A DNA stretch of 64,000 nt, from NCBI GenBank assembly GCA_015680685.1, contig MNCI01019084.1:477577-541576 (forward strand). The letters are read 5' to 3'. Of this stretch, positions 23,480 through 35,640 are shown piece by piece (positions within the stretch are counted from its first letter, which is position 1; each line of letters opens with the position of its first letter). The translations under genes were made by a program, and so were the position numbers. The notes below the pieces were generated by a model, which was not told the DNA's origin, did not search any database, and worked only from the letters and a program-made list of their open reading frames with translations. Source of the DNA: Gnetum montanum (lineage: Eukaryota > Streptophyta > Gnetopsida > Gnetales > Gnetaceae).

Positions 23480-26225
23480 GTGGTTCTTGGTGGTGGTGGT
23501 TCCTCCATGGGTCTCTTCCCCTTGTCTTGTGCTCCAGGTTTTAGAAGTTGATGGCTCTGAAGAAGTGCCTGGAGCTTTTACTCTTCGGTTCGAGGGTCCT
23601 ATGCCATCCATGCTGATGCTCCAATGTTATATGGAGTTGGCACCTCCCATGGACATAGCAATTGTAGGAACATCTAATTGGCCTTGACATACGAGGTCAT
23701 AAATAGCCATCATTCCTCTTCATAGGCTCTAGCTTTAAACTTGTATTCCTACTAATCTATAAGCCGTTGAGCCAAGTCTACCATGATAGCTTTTTTCCTC
23801 AATAGCTTGTTTTAACCACCTCCAACTTAAAATTTTCCACCTCTAATTTTTTTAGCATCTTCTTATGCTCAACAAATTTGGTTTCATATTTCATGTAGGT
23901 GGTTGCTACCTACTTCTCTAGCTCTATTCTCAGGCATCTTGTTGTTAGCATGGCTAAATTGGCATGCCGCAGGTTTAAAAATTCCATGTACTCTAGAAGA
24001 TCTTGTATCTGCAGGCCTTGGCTTTTGAGCTTTGCTTGGTGGGCAAATGCATAGGTATCCAATATGGCCCACTAGTCAATGTTTTGAGCACTAAGAGTGT
24101 TGATATGGGCCTTGGCCATATGGATTTCTTTTTCAACTACTTGCTTGTACATCCCCACCTAGTCCCTAAAGTGTTCCTTCAGCTTTTCATGTCGCTTGGC
24201 CTTATTTTGTCATGCACTTATTTTAATTATGATTTTTTACAAATTGTGCATACCTCCTCTATTGAAAGGGTTCAATTTTCTCTAGCCAAGTGATTTATGT
24301 CCTGGTTGACCCTGACTAATTGTTCTCGCAATTGCTAACAATTTTCTTTGAGAACATTCTTTTATTTTTCCACAATAGTCAACTGAAGATTGTCTGCAAC
24401 AAGCTACTTATTCTCCTCTTACAAGGCCTTGAGTGCTTTGGCATGTGCATATGTTTGTGCTTGTGCCTTGGCAGCATCCTAATTAGACTTCTCTTTTTCC
24501 TCTGCACTCTTTTATTCTCCGTCAATAATTTATTAAGTTACTCTATCCTAAAAGACTCTAGCTAGTCTATGGGGATAAATTGAGATGGATCCCGCTATGC
24601 AGCTTGCAGGGTGATGAGCCTCTCTTGGAGTTTTTTCAACTTTGCCTCTGCATGCTCAGCCCTGATGTCTTCCATGACCAAATTCCCTTTGGTGAAGATG
24701 AGGTCTGATTGAGTTATTATGACATCTTGTAGCAACTGATCGAGAACATCCTCATGCTTCGCAGGAGTCATCCAAGGATCGACCAAAGTTTGAGCATCAC
24801 GTGCTCCTGTAAAGTCTGTAGATGGAATAAAATAGACATTAAATGATTCCTTCATGTGGTCTGTGACCACTTTTGTGGCTTCCATTATAGCTTGGTGCTA
24901 CATGACCATGACTATGGCACCTTCACCAATTTCCAATTTCACCTAAAAGGATGCAGCATTTCCTAAGATATGTTGCGACCAGTGTGACCTCCCTCCTCCT
25001 ATTTGGATTGACACCTCGCCCCATGCATGATCAATAAATATTGTGGATCATATGGCATCATTGATGACCCAGAAGAGATTGGCATCATCATGACTTCCCT
25101 AGCTGACCATCTCAACGATGGTCCTGAGATGGCTCATTGACGGTCGATAATCCTGTGGTGGTGGCAGCAGTTGGTCTTGCTAGTCGGTGTTGGGCCCTTC
25201 TTCTTGTTTTTGACTAGGCCGTGTTCTTGAAAGTTAGCTAGGCCCTACAATTTTAATTGCAATGGGCCCCACCATTTGTTCTTATTTTGGCTCTAGTATC
25301 TCACCAGTACTTTTCCTTGGAGCTAGTGGCTTTAGCAATTCAGCAAAAGAAGCATTTTGGGCTCTTATAGGAACATCATTGGTGTACCCCAAAATTCCAA
25401 CATGTCGACACAGCTTCCTGATGAGACATGGGAAGGGCAATGTGCACTTCCTTTTCTTACATTCCACAAACCACCTCAAAATATCCTTGAGTTGTAAATA
25501 GGATACTTTAGCATTAAACTTGCCCATCAATATAGCACTTCCTCTAGTCGCATATGTGGAGATTCTATTCAATCCTTTCATGGGGAAGATGTGATAAGTA
25601 CTAATCTTGAAATAGACCTTTTCCTCTAGATTCAACTCTCCATATGCCTTGTTTTGCTTGGCATATGCCCTTTTCAACCAAATTTTTCATGCATCAGCAT
25701 CAGAGTGAGTGGGCAGGTGAGCAGCTTTTGGCCCTATATTCAGAAGATTTAAAACTTTTGAAATCGATTTGATAGAGAAATCTATAGAAACACCACCAAT
25801 ATCAACTATGGTGCCTTCTTCTTTATTATGCCAAAATTGGTATGTCTCTCCCAAGTACCAAGCACCACTTTCAAAGAGGATAGGTCATAATCGGGACCCT
25901 TTCAGTTGGTCCTTGACAACTTCAGGAGCAAACTCAGTGAAAGGTCCAAATTTGAGTTCAACAATCATGGCTATTGACATGGACCTTTTGTGGATTTCCT
26001 AAACACATTCCGGGGACAACGTGAGATGTTGTCCCTATTCAGGTGATTCAACAGCTCCTCTTTCAATCTGTCCCAACTGCATAGTAACAAGAGGTTCTTG
26101 ATGGATGTTGAATTATTGTGCTCCTATTATGTACATTACCTGGGAGATTCCTAGCCTCTACCTCTCCTTGGTCATATGGATGCACCTTAAGAGGGAACTC
26201 CTTGTTTTCCATGTTTAGGGGCCAT
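23480..26225 (-). pseudogene. Element C accessory ORF, right copy (basic N-terminus, transposon-protein-like domain, coiled coil)
   Basis: ATG at 26225 gives MAPKHGKQGVP and then a basic PRRGRG stretch. The element D gene on the opposite strand also begins MAPK followed by lysines. A middle domain follows: GGVSIDFSIK, then the open block 25677-25282 with YGELNLEEKVYFKISTYHI, LPFPCLIRKLCR and ILGYTNDV. This resembles the putative plant transposon protein domain. The open segment 24885-24595 holds VPSTDFTGA and a heptad-rich helix (EHAEAKLKKLQERL). Scattered stops break the frame. The ORF has gag's orientation and occupies the place of pol. A tentative splice acceptor (TGATTGCAG) abuts the start codon. 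Function is unknown; it could be a DNA-binding or packaging factor. Confidence 0.6.
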
Positions 26226-26719
26226 CTGCAATCAGATGGGGCCAACTATTAGTAAGGTTATTTACACAATGTGAGTTATACCCTTACTTCTTACCTCTAG
26301 CGACTTTTTTTTTTATTTCGTGTGATCAAGAGTTAGGAAATTTTATGAAAATGTCCCCTAAAAGTTTTGATATTAGACCCAATTTGATTAGTTAGCTCCA
26401 AAAATTAATTATCATGATATGAGTGAAGAGAGAAAATTGATTTGGCAAAGTGTTTAACAATTTCTACAATCATTCACCCTTTATGATATCCTTCAAGTAA
26501 TGATAAATTTTGGAAAAATTATGCACAACTTGGAGGGTACCCTTCCCCCAAAACTAAGCTAATCACTCTAGGTTCAAATAGGTTCAATCGAAATAAGAAT
26601 CAGAGCATTAATGAGCAAGTTATGGATGTTTGAATGATAGGTGCGCAAGCTATCAAGTTCATGGAAGAAACATTGAACTCCCCTAGCATGAATAGTGTAA
26701 AATGATGTTTACATGCATG

Positions 26720-26815
26720 GGGGTCCATATATATAGTTTTTATCAATTCAATATCACGTACCTGATAGTGTGGACCCGATATTGCGTTAGACCCAATATT
26801 GATTACATGATATTC
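26720..26815 (-). promoter_or_regulatory. Internal promoter-like block of element C
   Basis: On the minus strand, words like GATATTGCG, CAATATTG and TATCAGGTACGTGATATTG cluster at 26815-26745. They are followed by CTATATATATGG (about 26733-26722), about 500 bp upstream of the accessory ORF. The arrangement copies that of the LTR U3 (GATATC array, then TATA). It is present in both internal copies. The promoter role is an inference. Confidence 0.45.
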
Positions 26816-26829
26816 CGACCTATTGGAAA

Positions 26830-28090
26830 TAGGGTACTTGGTAAAATTAATGAATTTCTAAATTTCCAAGGCCAAAAATGAAGGATTGGAAGTTAATTAG
26901 AAAGGTACAGGGTAACATTGAATAGGCTGGAAGGTACAAAAGGTATAATGGGGTAGAATTTGATAATGAAATTCATGAAGAGAATGAGGGAAAAGGACAT
27001 CTGATGGTGCGTAGGAACGTTTGAACTTAGAAGGATGATAAAGGAAAGAAAAAAATTGGAAATGTAGTACTTGGAGGGTATAAAATGATGTGATGGTGAT
27101 GTGCAATGAGTGTAAATTACAAATGTTACCCAGGTGGATGCTCCCCAAAGCAGGTTCCTACCTATGATGCCCTTACGTAACCACCCTGAAAATGTCTGTA
27201 GGCACTAGAAGGGTGAAATGTAATCCACACCGATCCCACAAAACAAAAATGTAGATACCACTGTAATGAGGTATGAATTCTATGTGATACAAGACACGAG
27301 TCACAAATTCATGAACAGCAAGATGAGGCGAATCGTAGAAGGGATTGTAGAGATTTGGACATGAGGTAACTAGCCCAGGCACAATGAATCCTAAGTGTAG
27401 GACATGATTAGTGTGTCATTATCCCATCACTCAAAAATCAAGACCAAGTCCATTCCTATGATTAGTGACATCGCATTATCTCATCCAATGATGTACAACC
27501 ACAAGAGCATCATGACAGCAACACGTATGATCACTTGGCATTTTGTTCAAGGGAGGAGTGATTGTGAATTTCCAGGATACTCTCTCTTTTTTTTATTGAG
27601 TGCCTTTATTACTCTTACTCCCATTTTTGTTAGATCTATAAGGATCTTAGTACAAATAGGCTACATGATAACTCCTACAAATGTCACCAAAGAGAATCGA
27701 TAAGTCCCCTTGATGTCACACCCTAGCCATTCCCTCTTAGTCCATCATTTTTCACTTTGGGCATAATGAACAAAAAATTACTTTAGGTTTTGATGATGTC
27801 AAGAATATCATCAGACCTAAAGTAGAACCTCCTATTAATAGAATGGATGGGTGGATGTGATGGGCTTGCTGTCCAAGTAATTAGTCACCTGAGACTTGAT
27901 AGCATAGAACAACACCTCAACCAACAAGTCACATAAATGTTTTATTCATAGATGAGATTACCCATAAAAATATAAAAAGATAAAATAATAAATAAAAATA
28001 TGAAACAATCAATAAAAAGATAAAACAAAAAATTGAAAGATGAAAAACTGGAAAACAAAAAATTGTAAAATTAAAGAAAAGGAAAAACAT
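26830..28090. other. Element C spacer, right copy
   Basis: This is collinear with the left copy. It has no recognisable protein. An A-rich low-complexity run lies at 27960-28080 and a T-rich run at 27588-27600. Short open frames on both strands are not conserved in frame between the two copies. Confidence 0.5.
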
Positions 28091-28093
28091 TTA

Positions 28094-30160
28094 TTAATTA
28101 TGTTTTTTAGAATGGGTATATTCCCCATAACTAAACTTTTGATCATAGCGAGAATTAATAAATGGAAGGGTTGGATCCATGCATTTCAGAAATATTGGGA
28201 CTTTGTCATATCTAAACCACTGGGTGTCTTTTGGTGTCATGGTTGGAATGTACCCAAATTGGGATGCACACACTATATTAAACTTGACATAGTGGGGCAA
28301 GTTAGAAGATGAATTTAATTGATACGAAGTTGACCCACTATTGCACCCTTGACTGTAAGATGGTATGCAAGGATCAATATGTCTCCCTACATGACTATAT
28401 TCATTAGACCACATGGTTGTTGGAGTATTGATTGGTGGCCTTGATAAGATAACATGAGGTGTTGTATTTGAGGAGAAAGATGCACCACAACGTTGAACTT
28501 GCACTTGGTTGGAGGACGTAGTGGTTTTACAACCATGCTGAATTTTTCTTTGGTCATTCCTAAAGAAAGGACGCTTTTGACGTTGTGAAGGACCTCCACT
28601 ACTATTGACCGTAGCAACACAAGTAATGTTTGTGGGTTGGTGCTAGGGTGCAAAACTTGTTGGTATTATTGGTGGCAATGTAGAAGGAGGTGAAGGATGA
28701 AAATATTGAGGGCAAGGAGAAGTGCAAGGAACATGAGGTGGTAATCTTGTGGAAGAGTAAATGGGTTGATAATACTTAGGAGAATGATAACAATATGGTC
28801 AGATAGAGGATGTTGAACTGTTTGGGGAAATAGGATGCTAAAATTGATAAGCGCTTGAGTTCATATGATATGAAGGGTGTGACCAATTTTAGGGTGGCCT
28901 TCCCCATGATTGGGATTTTTTCCACTGTGATTGAACATAGTATTTTTGTACAAACTCTGGATGTAACATTCTTCCCCAATGCTCATGTGCATGTGACAGG
29001 ATTGGGCATTAACCTTTGGTGTGATCGTACAAGCAAATGTTACATTGATACATATGATTAGCAGTTGAGTTCTTATTCTCTTCAACCCTTCTTTCTGATT
29101 TTCTAAGGGTGTTCTATCCTACTTCTTGGTTCATCATGGTTCTACCTCTAATAGTGTTGGCATATTCTCCAAATTTTTCATGTATCCATTCTGTCATCTT
29201 ATTGATCTTTGCCTCAATTTCATCTAGTGACTATAGTATTGGACAAGATGATTCCACCTCCTTGGGGTAAGTTGATTTATCCTCTTCATGATAAATGGAC
29301 CTTTGTTAATTTGAGATTTTTGTCCTGTTGAGAGCTTTCAACATTATCCCACTTAGCCATTTCTCCTTATTCTTTTGCTACTCGCTTAATAAGCTCTTGA
29401 AATTGATGGGTTTGTAGCTCATATAGTTGACCTGGGGAATACATCCCTAGGGTTTCCCTTATTTCAATATAGAGCCCATCCATGATATGATACATTAGCC
29501 TCTCCTCAAAGAATGCATGGCTTGGGAAATTGTTTAACAATGAATAGTATCTTTCTAAGGCCACGTCCAAGGGTTCATGTTTCTCTTGTTTCCACTCTTG
29601 GATTTGTCTCCTCAAGGTTGACACTCTTGCATAAGTTTGATATCTTTCATTCAAGAGTTATACCATTGTTGGACAATGTTGAATTGATCTTGGTCTTAAA
29701 GAACTATACCATGCTTTTTCTTGGCCAATGAGTGTCAAAGGAAAGAGCTTAAGTTTTTTCCATCCATTATAAATATTGTTTCATATGCAAGCATCATGAA
29801 AAGCTTGTAAATGATGTTGTGGATCTAAATCATAGCATCCTGAAAACTTGGAAAAGTTTTTTAAATCAAGCTTGGGTAGATGGCTTTCCTTATGATGCCT
29901 GCAAGATATTCGAATAGCCTCCTGTATATGCATTGGGCTCTTAGTGGCTAGCAGGGGTTTATCGTCACAAGTTAGGTTATGAATTTATGAGTTGGGATGA
30001 TGTTTTCTTCATTTATGTAAGTAGAAGACCCCTGCATCATATTGAGTAATCCAAACTTCATCTTCATCATTTTATAATTCGTTGGTTCTCCAATGAATTT
30101 CCTTATTGGTTTTTGCATTATCATAGTCTTGTGAGAGAGACATTATTGTGAAATTCTGTT
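28094..30160 (-). pseudogene. gag: Element C gag, right copy, decayed
   Basis: This is collinear with the left copy. The open block 29654-29367 (MNERYQTYARVS, QIQEWKQEKHEPLD, ALERYYSLLNNFPSHAF, then LYELQTHQFQELIKRVAKE) is the second half of the retrotransposon gag domain (oligomerisation region). The Pro/His-rich end at 28653-28094 matches 20833-20414. Interrupted by stops; no protease follows. Confidence 0.75.
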
Positions 30161-30275
30161 TGACTTGTTTGCAATTACTCCTTTCTAAAAGATATATTGT
30201 TAATACTTTGTTACAACTATCTTGTATGATGTAACTAATCTAAATAACTAGCACTGTCTCTGGCAACAATGCCAA

Positions 30276-31134
30276 TGATGAGTGGCTAAGTACCCCTACA
30301 CTCAACCATACGAATATGAGTGTTCATGAACGATTCGGTCGAACTCCGTAGATGGGCTAGTTGTGGTATCTAGATAGTTACATGTTGATTATAGTTCGTT
30401 GTCTTTCCACCTATACTAGTATTTTCTTGTCACGTATGCTTTAGTCCATAGTGAGGTATATGATGTGGTCCTAAGCTAGTGCTACTCTTAGAGGCAATGG
30501 AAAATAACTTCATTTAAAGCTAAGAGGAAGTGGAAGGAGAGAATCTAAGCTAGCCTAAGTGCGATGAGCATCCATCCTTAATCATCCGTATACTTCTTGT
30601 ACCTTGTGTACTACTTCTAGGATTACCAAGTGTATATTACTTGAGAGCTTCTAAATATGCTACTGGGTTACCAAGTAGTCACACTTAAATGCTCATGATT
30701 AAGTCGTACTCATTCCGTGTTTAATAACAGGGAATGTAAATGATAATTAAGTAAATATTAACTAAAGAAAATAGTAAATAAAAATTAAAGTAATTAAGAG
30801 TTAAGTGGATGCTACAATGGTGAAGTAATCTTGATCTTTATTGCAAATCATGTGCATGTCCAAGTACATCACACTCGAATAAAGGTGTCGTACAATTATA
30901 ATCATCACACTACAAGCCTACACTGGGGGAAAGAGTTGAGAGGAAAAAATGAACTAAAAGAATCTACTCTATGACCTACTTAATTCCTGCCCAAATGTGG
31001 TATTTATAGGCTTACACAGGAACCATGATATCACGTATCCGATATTGTTAGCTAGGCCATAATATCGCATACCCGATATCATGGATCCAATATCGCAGGT
31101 CCAATCTCAGAGCTTCAAAAATCATGGTTCATCA
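30276..31134 (-). repeat. Element C LTR-c (5' LTR)
   Basis: The LTR is 859 bp. TATAAATA reads on the minus strand at 31008-31001, preceded in U3 by GATATC-like words at about 31026-31110. The minus-strand PBS TGGCATTGTTGCCAGAGA follows directly at 30275 and below. Confidence 0.88.
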
Positions 31135-31139
31135 AAGAT

Positions 31140-31510
31140 CATCTAAGAAAGTTTTTATCTTGTTGACTTCATCCTCATCTTACGAATTAACTATGTTTAT
31201 CTTTGGAGCATTTTATATCCACAAAAAGCCATGTATGTGAGGAGACCATCAATGTTGTCATTCATACCTTGACCAATAGTCAATAACTTTTATATCTCTC
31301 TTCAAAATATCTTTCATAAAAACTTAGTAATGATAATAGATATACTATGCTACGACATGAGGATTTTCAATGATAAATTATTGTTTATGTTCTGTTGTAT
31401 ATCATTTTTTTAAACTCAAATCATATGTTTATGTAAGCCAGGCCAAGGGATATTAGTAGCACTTAATGTGAAAACTATAGTAGGAGATCTAATTTTATTC
31501 AACATTGATA
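31140..31510 (-). pseudogene. Helitron Rep segment with the HUH motif
   Basis: The minus strand reads NKIRSPTIVFTLSATNIPW with PGLHKH (about 31495-31430), the conserved block ahead of the Rep endonuclease. Then comes SPHIHGFLW (about 31250-31215), which contains the H-hydrophobic-H metal-binding motif of rolling-circle HUH endonucleases. DEDEVNKIKTFLDDL follows. Stops and frame shifts are present. The segment is bounded by the TSDs of elements B and C and joins the fragments on either side in correct protein order. Confidence 0.8.
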
Positions 31511-31515
31511 TTAAC

Positions 31516-32331
31516 TTATTAGTGGCGAGGTACCCCTACACTCAACCATATGAATACGAGCGTAGCACTCACAATCCGGTCAAACTCCAGAATCCATAGA
31601 TGAAGTGCCTACACACCTTATGGAACACTTAAGGTTAATTATTCATTGTCTTCCCAGACTTGTATTTGTCATGGTTGTATGGTTAAGTGAGTCTGAGGTA
31701 TATGATTTTTATGTCTTTTTGGTTTTATCTCCTATGCTGATGAGGTGAAGGGTGAAGAGATTAATTAACTAGCTTTAACTAACTAACTAAGTCTTAATTA
31801 ACCTAGCATCAACACTCATTCCCACTTACCGTTCACACCCTGAACCAATGCAACCTTGGTTACCAAACGCTAGTCGTTGCTGGTATCACCAAGCATAACG
31901 CACGTGCTCGAAGTGGTGGTATTGAGGCACTTAACTAGGAAAGAAGGGTTGAGAGAGATTTAATGACTAATAAAGTGATGAAATGATAAACAATAAATAA
32001 CAATAAATAAAATCCTATTTAGCCTATTCCATGCACTGCAAGGTTTATCCAAGAAGTTTGTCTTTATTTCCGTACACAAACATGTGTTCAGGTACAATAT
32101 TTGCTCGAATAAAGATCTGTTCACTTTGGAGCTCCTATTGCAGGCACATGGAAAATATTCTATCTCTGGATGGATCAAACTGCCAAAGTTTCACTATGGT
32201 CTAGGCATAGAATGATAAACAAGGAAGAGCCACCTCTGATTTATAGATTTGACAGTGCACTGCGATATCGCATACGCGCTATCGCAGGGGAAGACATGAT
32301 ATCGTGGCGGATGCGATATTGCGTCCCATCA
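31516..32331 (-). repeat. Element B 3' LTR
   Basis: The LTR is 816 bp. Its outer end has decayed from TGATGAGTGG to TTATTAGTGG. GATATCG-like words lie at 32260-32325 and a TATAAATC-type box at about 32236. The PPT TCATAGGGGTA abuts it. Confidence 0.88.
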
Positions 32332-34330
32332 TACCCCTATGACTAAATCAAAACTTGTCCTTGAGTTCCTTACAAAATATTGGGATGGTATCAGATTATT
32401 GACTCAAAATGAAACTAATGGGATGACATGTGTACGGATCATCATTACAAGACAAGAAAAAACTGGTGTTCATGACAACAAGAGTGAACACCCTATACAT
32501 TTGACATCAGACCTTATTTGGTAGCTGAGAAAGAGAAAAGAGAAAGAAAGAAGTTTGCTGCTGCCAATGCCAAGATTGCGCCTTTCCTTGTCCATCCATA
32601 AGTGCACCATCTATCTTGCTCCTTGCATAGCTGTTTCAGCACCAATCCATTCCAAGTGTTCTCTCCAGATCCAATTCATTGTTACATGATTTCCATTTGC
32701 ACACACAACATAGTCTTTATATTAGCAAGGGTAAATTAATTTCAATGCATTTGATACCTTTCTTCGGTAAAACGTCCATTGGCTAAGTTGTGGTATGGCT
32801 AATATGGGCCTGGAGATATAACTATGGTGACTACCGAAGGTGTAGGTGTTAAGAAAAAATCAAAAAATTTGGGTCAGTTCCCCCATGACTAAGAGAAAAC
32901 CTCTAGTAGCGATAGAATGGAGAAAGAAAAGGAACAAGAAAGATACCCAAAAAGAGACAACTATAATGTCGATGATATGGATGTCAAGAGGAAAATGAAC
33001 AAAATGATATAAATTGCAAAAATGTTAGGGGAAAGAATTTAATGGGTGCACCAAATAGGAATGTTAGTGGGTCCTCCCCAAAGCAGGCTCATGCCTTGAA
33101 TGCCCTAACAAACCCTCATTCAAAGAGTCCATAGGCTCTAGGAATGTCATTTGGAAACAAGAGTTAAAGTCTTAACCATAAGAATTTACCAAAAAGAAAA
33201 TAATGCGGCAACCAAAATATACACTAATGATACAACCGGCAATGAGGTGAACAATGGAGAGAAGGGTGGAAAGAAGAGAATGGAATGGAATCCCAAGAAC
33301 AAGGGGTGTATAGACCCTTGTGTAATTAATGATTAATGTGACTTAGTAGATCCCATTCCAATTTTGTCCTCAAAAAAACCACATCTAGTGACTTTTCATT
33401 AATGCATTCAACCAATCCATCCTTTTGACGTAACAAGAATGCCTTCCCAAAGAGCCACCACCATCCTGACGAAATGGAGGAGAGAATGGGAAGCGAGAAG
33501 GGCCTTAGTTAGAGGGAACATTTGTATTTTGAGTTCCATAACCAGTGTTTGTAGCCCAAGGACTTATTTTGTCTAAGGGGTGTGCTTTAAATTCTCACTT
33601 TTTTTTTGTTTTTTTTATATGTTTATGTGTGAGAACCACACCATGCAAAGACTTTGTTATTTTTATTTGCTCAGCTTCCCGATAGTTGAGTAATGTCAAA
33701 ATGGTAAGAAAACTCAAGAAGAAAACATCCAAGCGCCCAAGAGAATGGCCAAAAAAAATGCATCAAGTTCCCTTGAAGTCACACCCTTTTCAATCCTTGA
33801 GTCCTTCCTTAGTTTGAGAAATGCCCAGTCATTGATTCGTTAGAGTTCTTATTATGAAAGGGACTATAGATTTCCAAGCTGAGAGAGACCATAGAAACTT
33901 GTGGATGAATGGATGAAGTGAACCCATTGCCTTCCATATCAAAAGAACCATACCTTAGTATCAACATCATAACTTAAAGGTAAAAACCAAACATTAGCAA
34001 TCAATAGGGAAATAGTTCATACCATTATGAAGAACACTTATTGGGTGACAAACTTACAAGATGGATAACACACACACGCACACACAAAAAATGAAAAAGT
34101 ATAACGATGTTGTAAAACAAAAATAAGAAAAGTTAAAGAAATTTGTAAAACAAAAATGTGTAAAACAAAAAAATGTGTAAAAAAAATGGGTAAAACAAAA
34201 ACGTGTAAAAAAAATGTGTAAGACAAAAACTTAAAAAGAACTGAGGGCCCCAAATGATTAGCATAGGTGGCCATCTCCCCCATGATTGAATGGAAAGGGA
34301 GAGATCCGAAATAATGAACATCTATTTGAA
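32332..34330 (-). other. Element B 3' untranslated region
   Basis: This is the homologue, on the opposite strand, of element A 8641-10624. It includes GGAGATGGCCACCTATGCTAAT (34282-34261) and a (TG)TAAAACAAAAA-type low-complexity run at 34070-34230. It starts directly after the protease remnant, marking the deletion of pol. Confidence 0.65.
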
Positions 34331-34339
34331 TTTCTTAAT

Positions 34340-35640
34340 AGTTCCCAACTTCTCCCCATTGATGTTCTTAAATTAAGGGGTGGAAGTTGGCGACGCTCAT
34401 ATTCCAATGTATCTATGATTTCATTGTTGGCATGAGTTATTCCCCCAGTTCGTTCCATGCATGTTGGTGGGCTACTTCCTTGATTAGCTATCAACCACTG
34501 GGTTTCCTCTTGTTGTGTGGTTGCTACATATAGGCACCTTTGTCTCAAAGTTTATAGGGCACACTGGTTGCATCCAGGAGATGTTAAATTTCACGTCACC
34601 TATGATTCCTTCATGTCATCACCCTCTGAGTCACTATATGTGATGCATGGAACTTTCTTCTTTCGATCTTTTCATAAATGTTTACCTTAGATATTTCCAA
34701 GGAAAGATCGCAAATCCTTAGGCATGCGTCTATTGTGCTTAGCTATGACCTTCCCATTATAATTGGGAAGTTCCCTTCGTTATTAACTTTTATCACCAGG
34801 AAATCAGCTGGGTATAACCAACCACACATAGTGGTAACAATGTCCTCCACCAATCCTAAGGGAATGGTGATGGACTGGTTAGCCAGCTCTAGTTGAATGT
34901 TGCTCTTCTCGAGTTGGGATAGGTTCTAGGCTTGATACATTTCTCATGAAATTAAGTTGACTCCGGAACCTAAGTCAAGAAGAGCCTTATGTGGTTCATT
35001 CCTAGCGACTTGGAGGTAGATTAAGGGACTTCCAAGATTAGATAGTTTCCTAGGAAGGTGGCCTACCTTGATCCAGTTAGTTACGGTATGTGTTAACATA
35101 ACCGTATGTGGTAAGATCTGTTGTTGGACTTAAGGGTGCTCTGAAGCCTTATGTGTTGGAGGAGCGTACCTAGACTCAACCGCTTGTGGTTGTGAGAGCT
35201 TGTCTAGGCTTTTAATTTTGAAGAAAGTTATTCTCTTTTTGTGATTGTCAGAACCAGCAGCGAGTTGAATGGTTACAGCTCTTGTAGCATTACGTTGCTA
35301 TAGTTAGTGGGGAGTTCCCCTTGCATTGTTGGAACGGGTTGTATGGGAACTACCGGCAGAAGAGAGGTGGATGGATTAGGAGGATGGTATGGATGTGGAG
35401 CATCTCTTGGAAGAGAAGGAGTCCTTCTAAAGTACTCTCGAACTTGGTAGTAACATTGGGGAGTTGTGTGACCCATGGAGTCACTTGGAGAAATCGGCTA
35501 CTACACATAGTAGCCATAAGGATTGGGTTGCAAGTAAGGGTATTATTGTCTTGATGGTGGCATCCCCCATGACTGTGGGTATTACCACTACTGGTGTTGC
35601 CCAATAGGTTGTGGTGGAGTTCCACTTGGATAGTACATTA
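34340..35640 (-). pseudogene. Element B Pro-rich region and protease remnant
   Basis: From 35640 down, the minus strand encodes a Pro/Gln-rich stretch (the open piece 35476-35273 holds HPYHPPNPSTSLLPVVPIQ). A retropepsin remnant lies at about 34990-34680, with a degenerate LLDLGSGVNLIS reading around 34990-34955. The open piece 34548-34258 has no recognised domain and leads into the family's 3' region. No RT motif is present anywhere. Confidence 0.5.

Larger units (their letters stand above)
14519..31134 (-). mobile_element. Element C: non-autonomous LTR retrotransposon in an LTR-int-LTR-int-LTR array
   Basis: Three LTRs (14519-15388, 22429-23295, 30276-31134) alternate with two homologous internal regions of about 7.0 kb. 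A single 5-bp TSD, AAGAT (14514-14518 and 31135-31139), flanks the whole 16.6-kb unit, and no TSD brackets the middle LTR. tRNA-Asp-like PBSs (TGGCATTGTTGCCAG and a variant), PPTs (CATGGGGGTA) and TATA boxes all read on the minus strand. Each internal region has gag and an extra coiled-coil ORF but no RT, RNase H or INT, so mobility must have come from a partner. The LTR ends TGATGA/TCATCA and the gag relate it to elements A and B. Confidence 0.88.
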
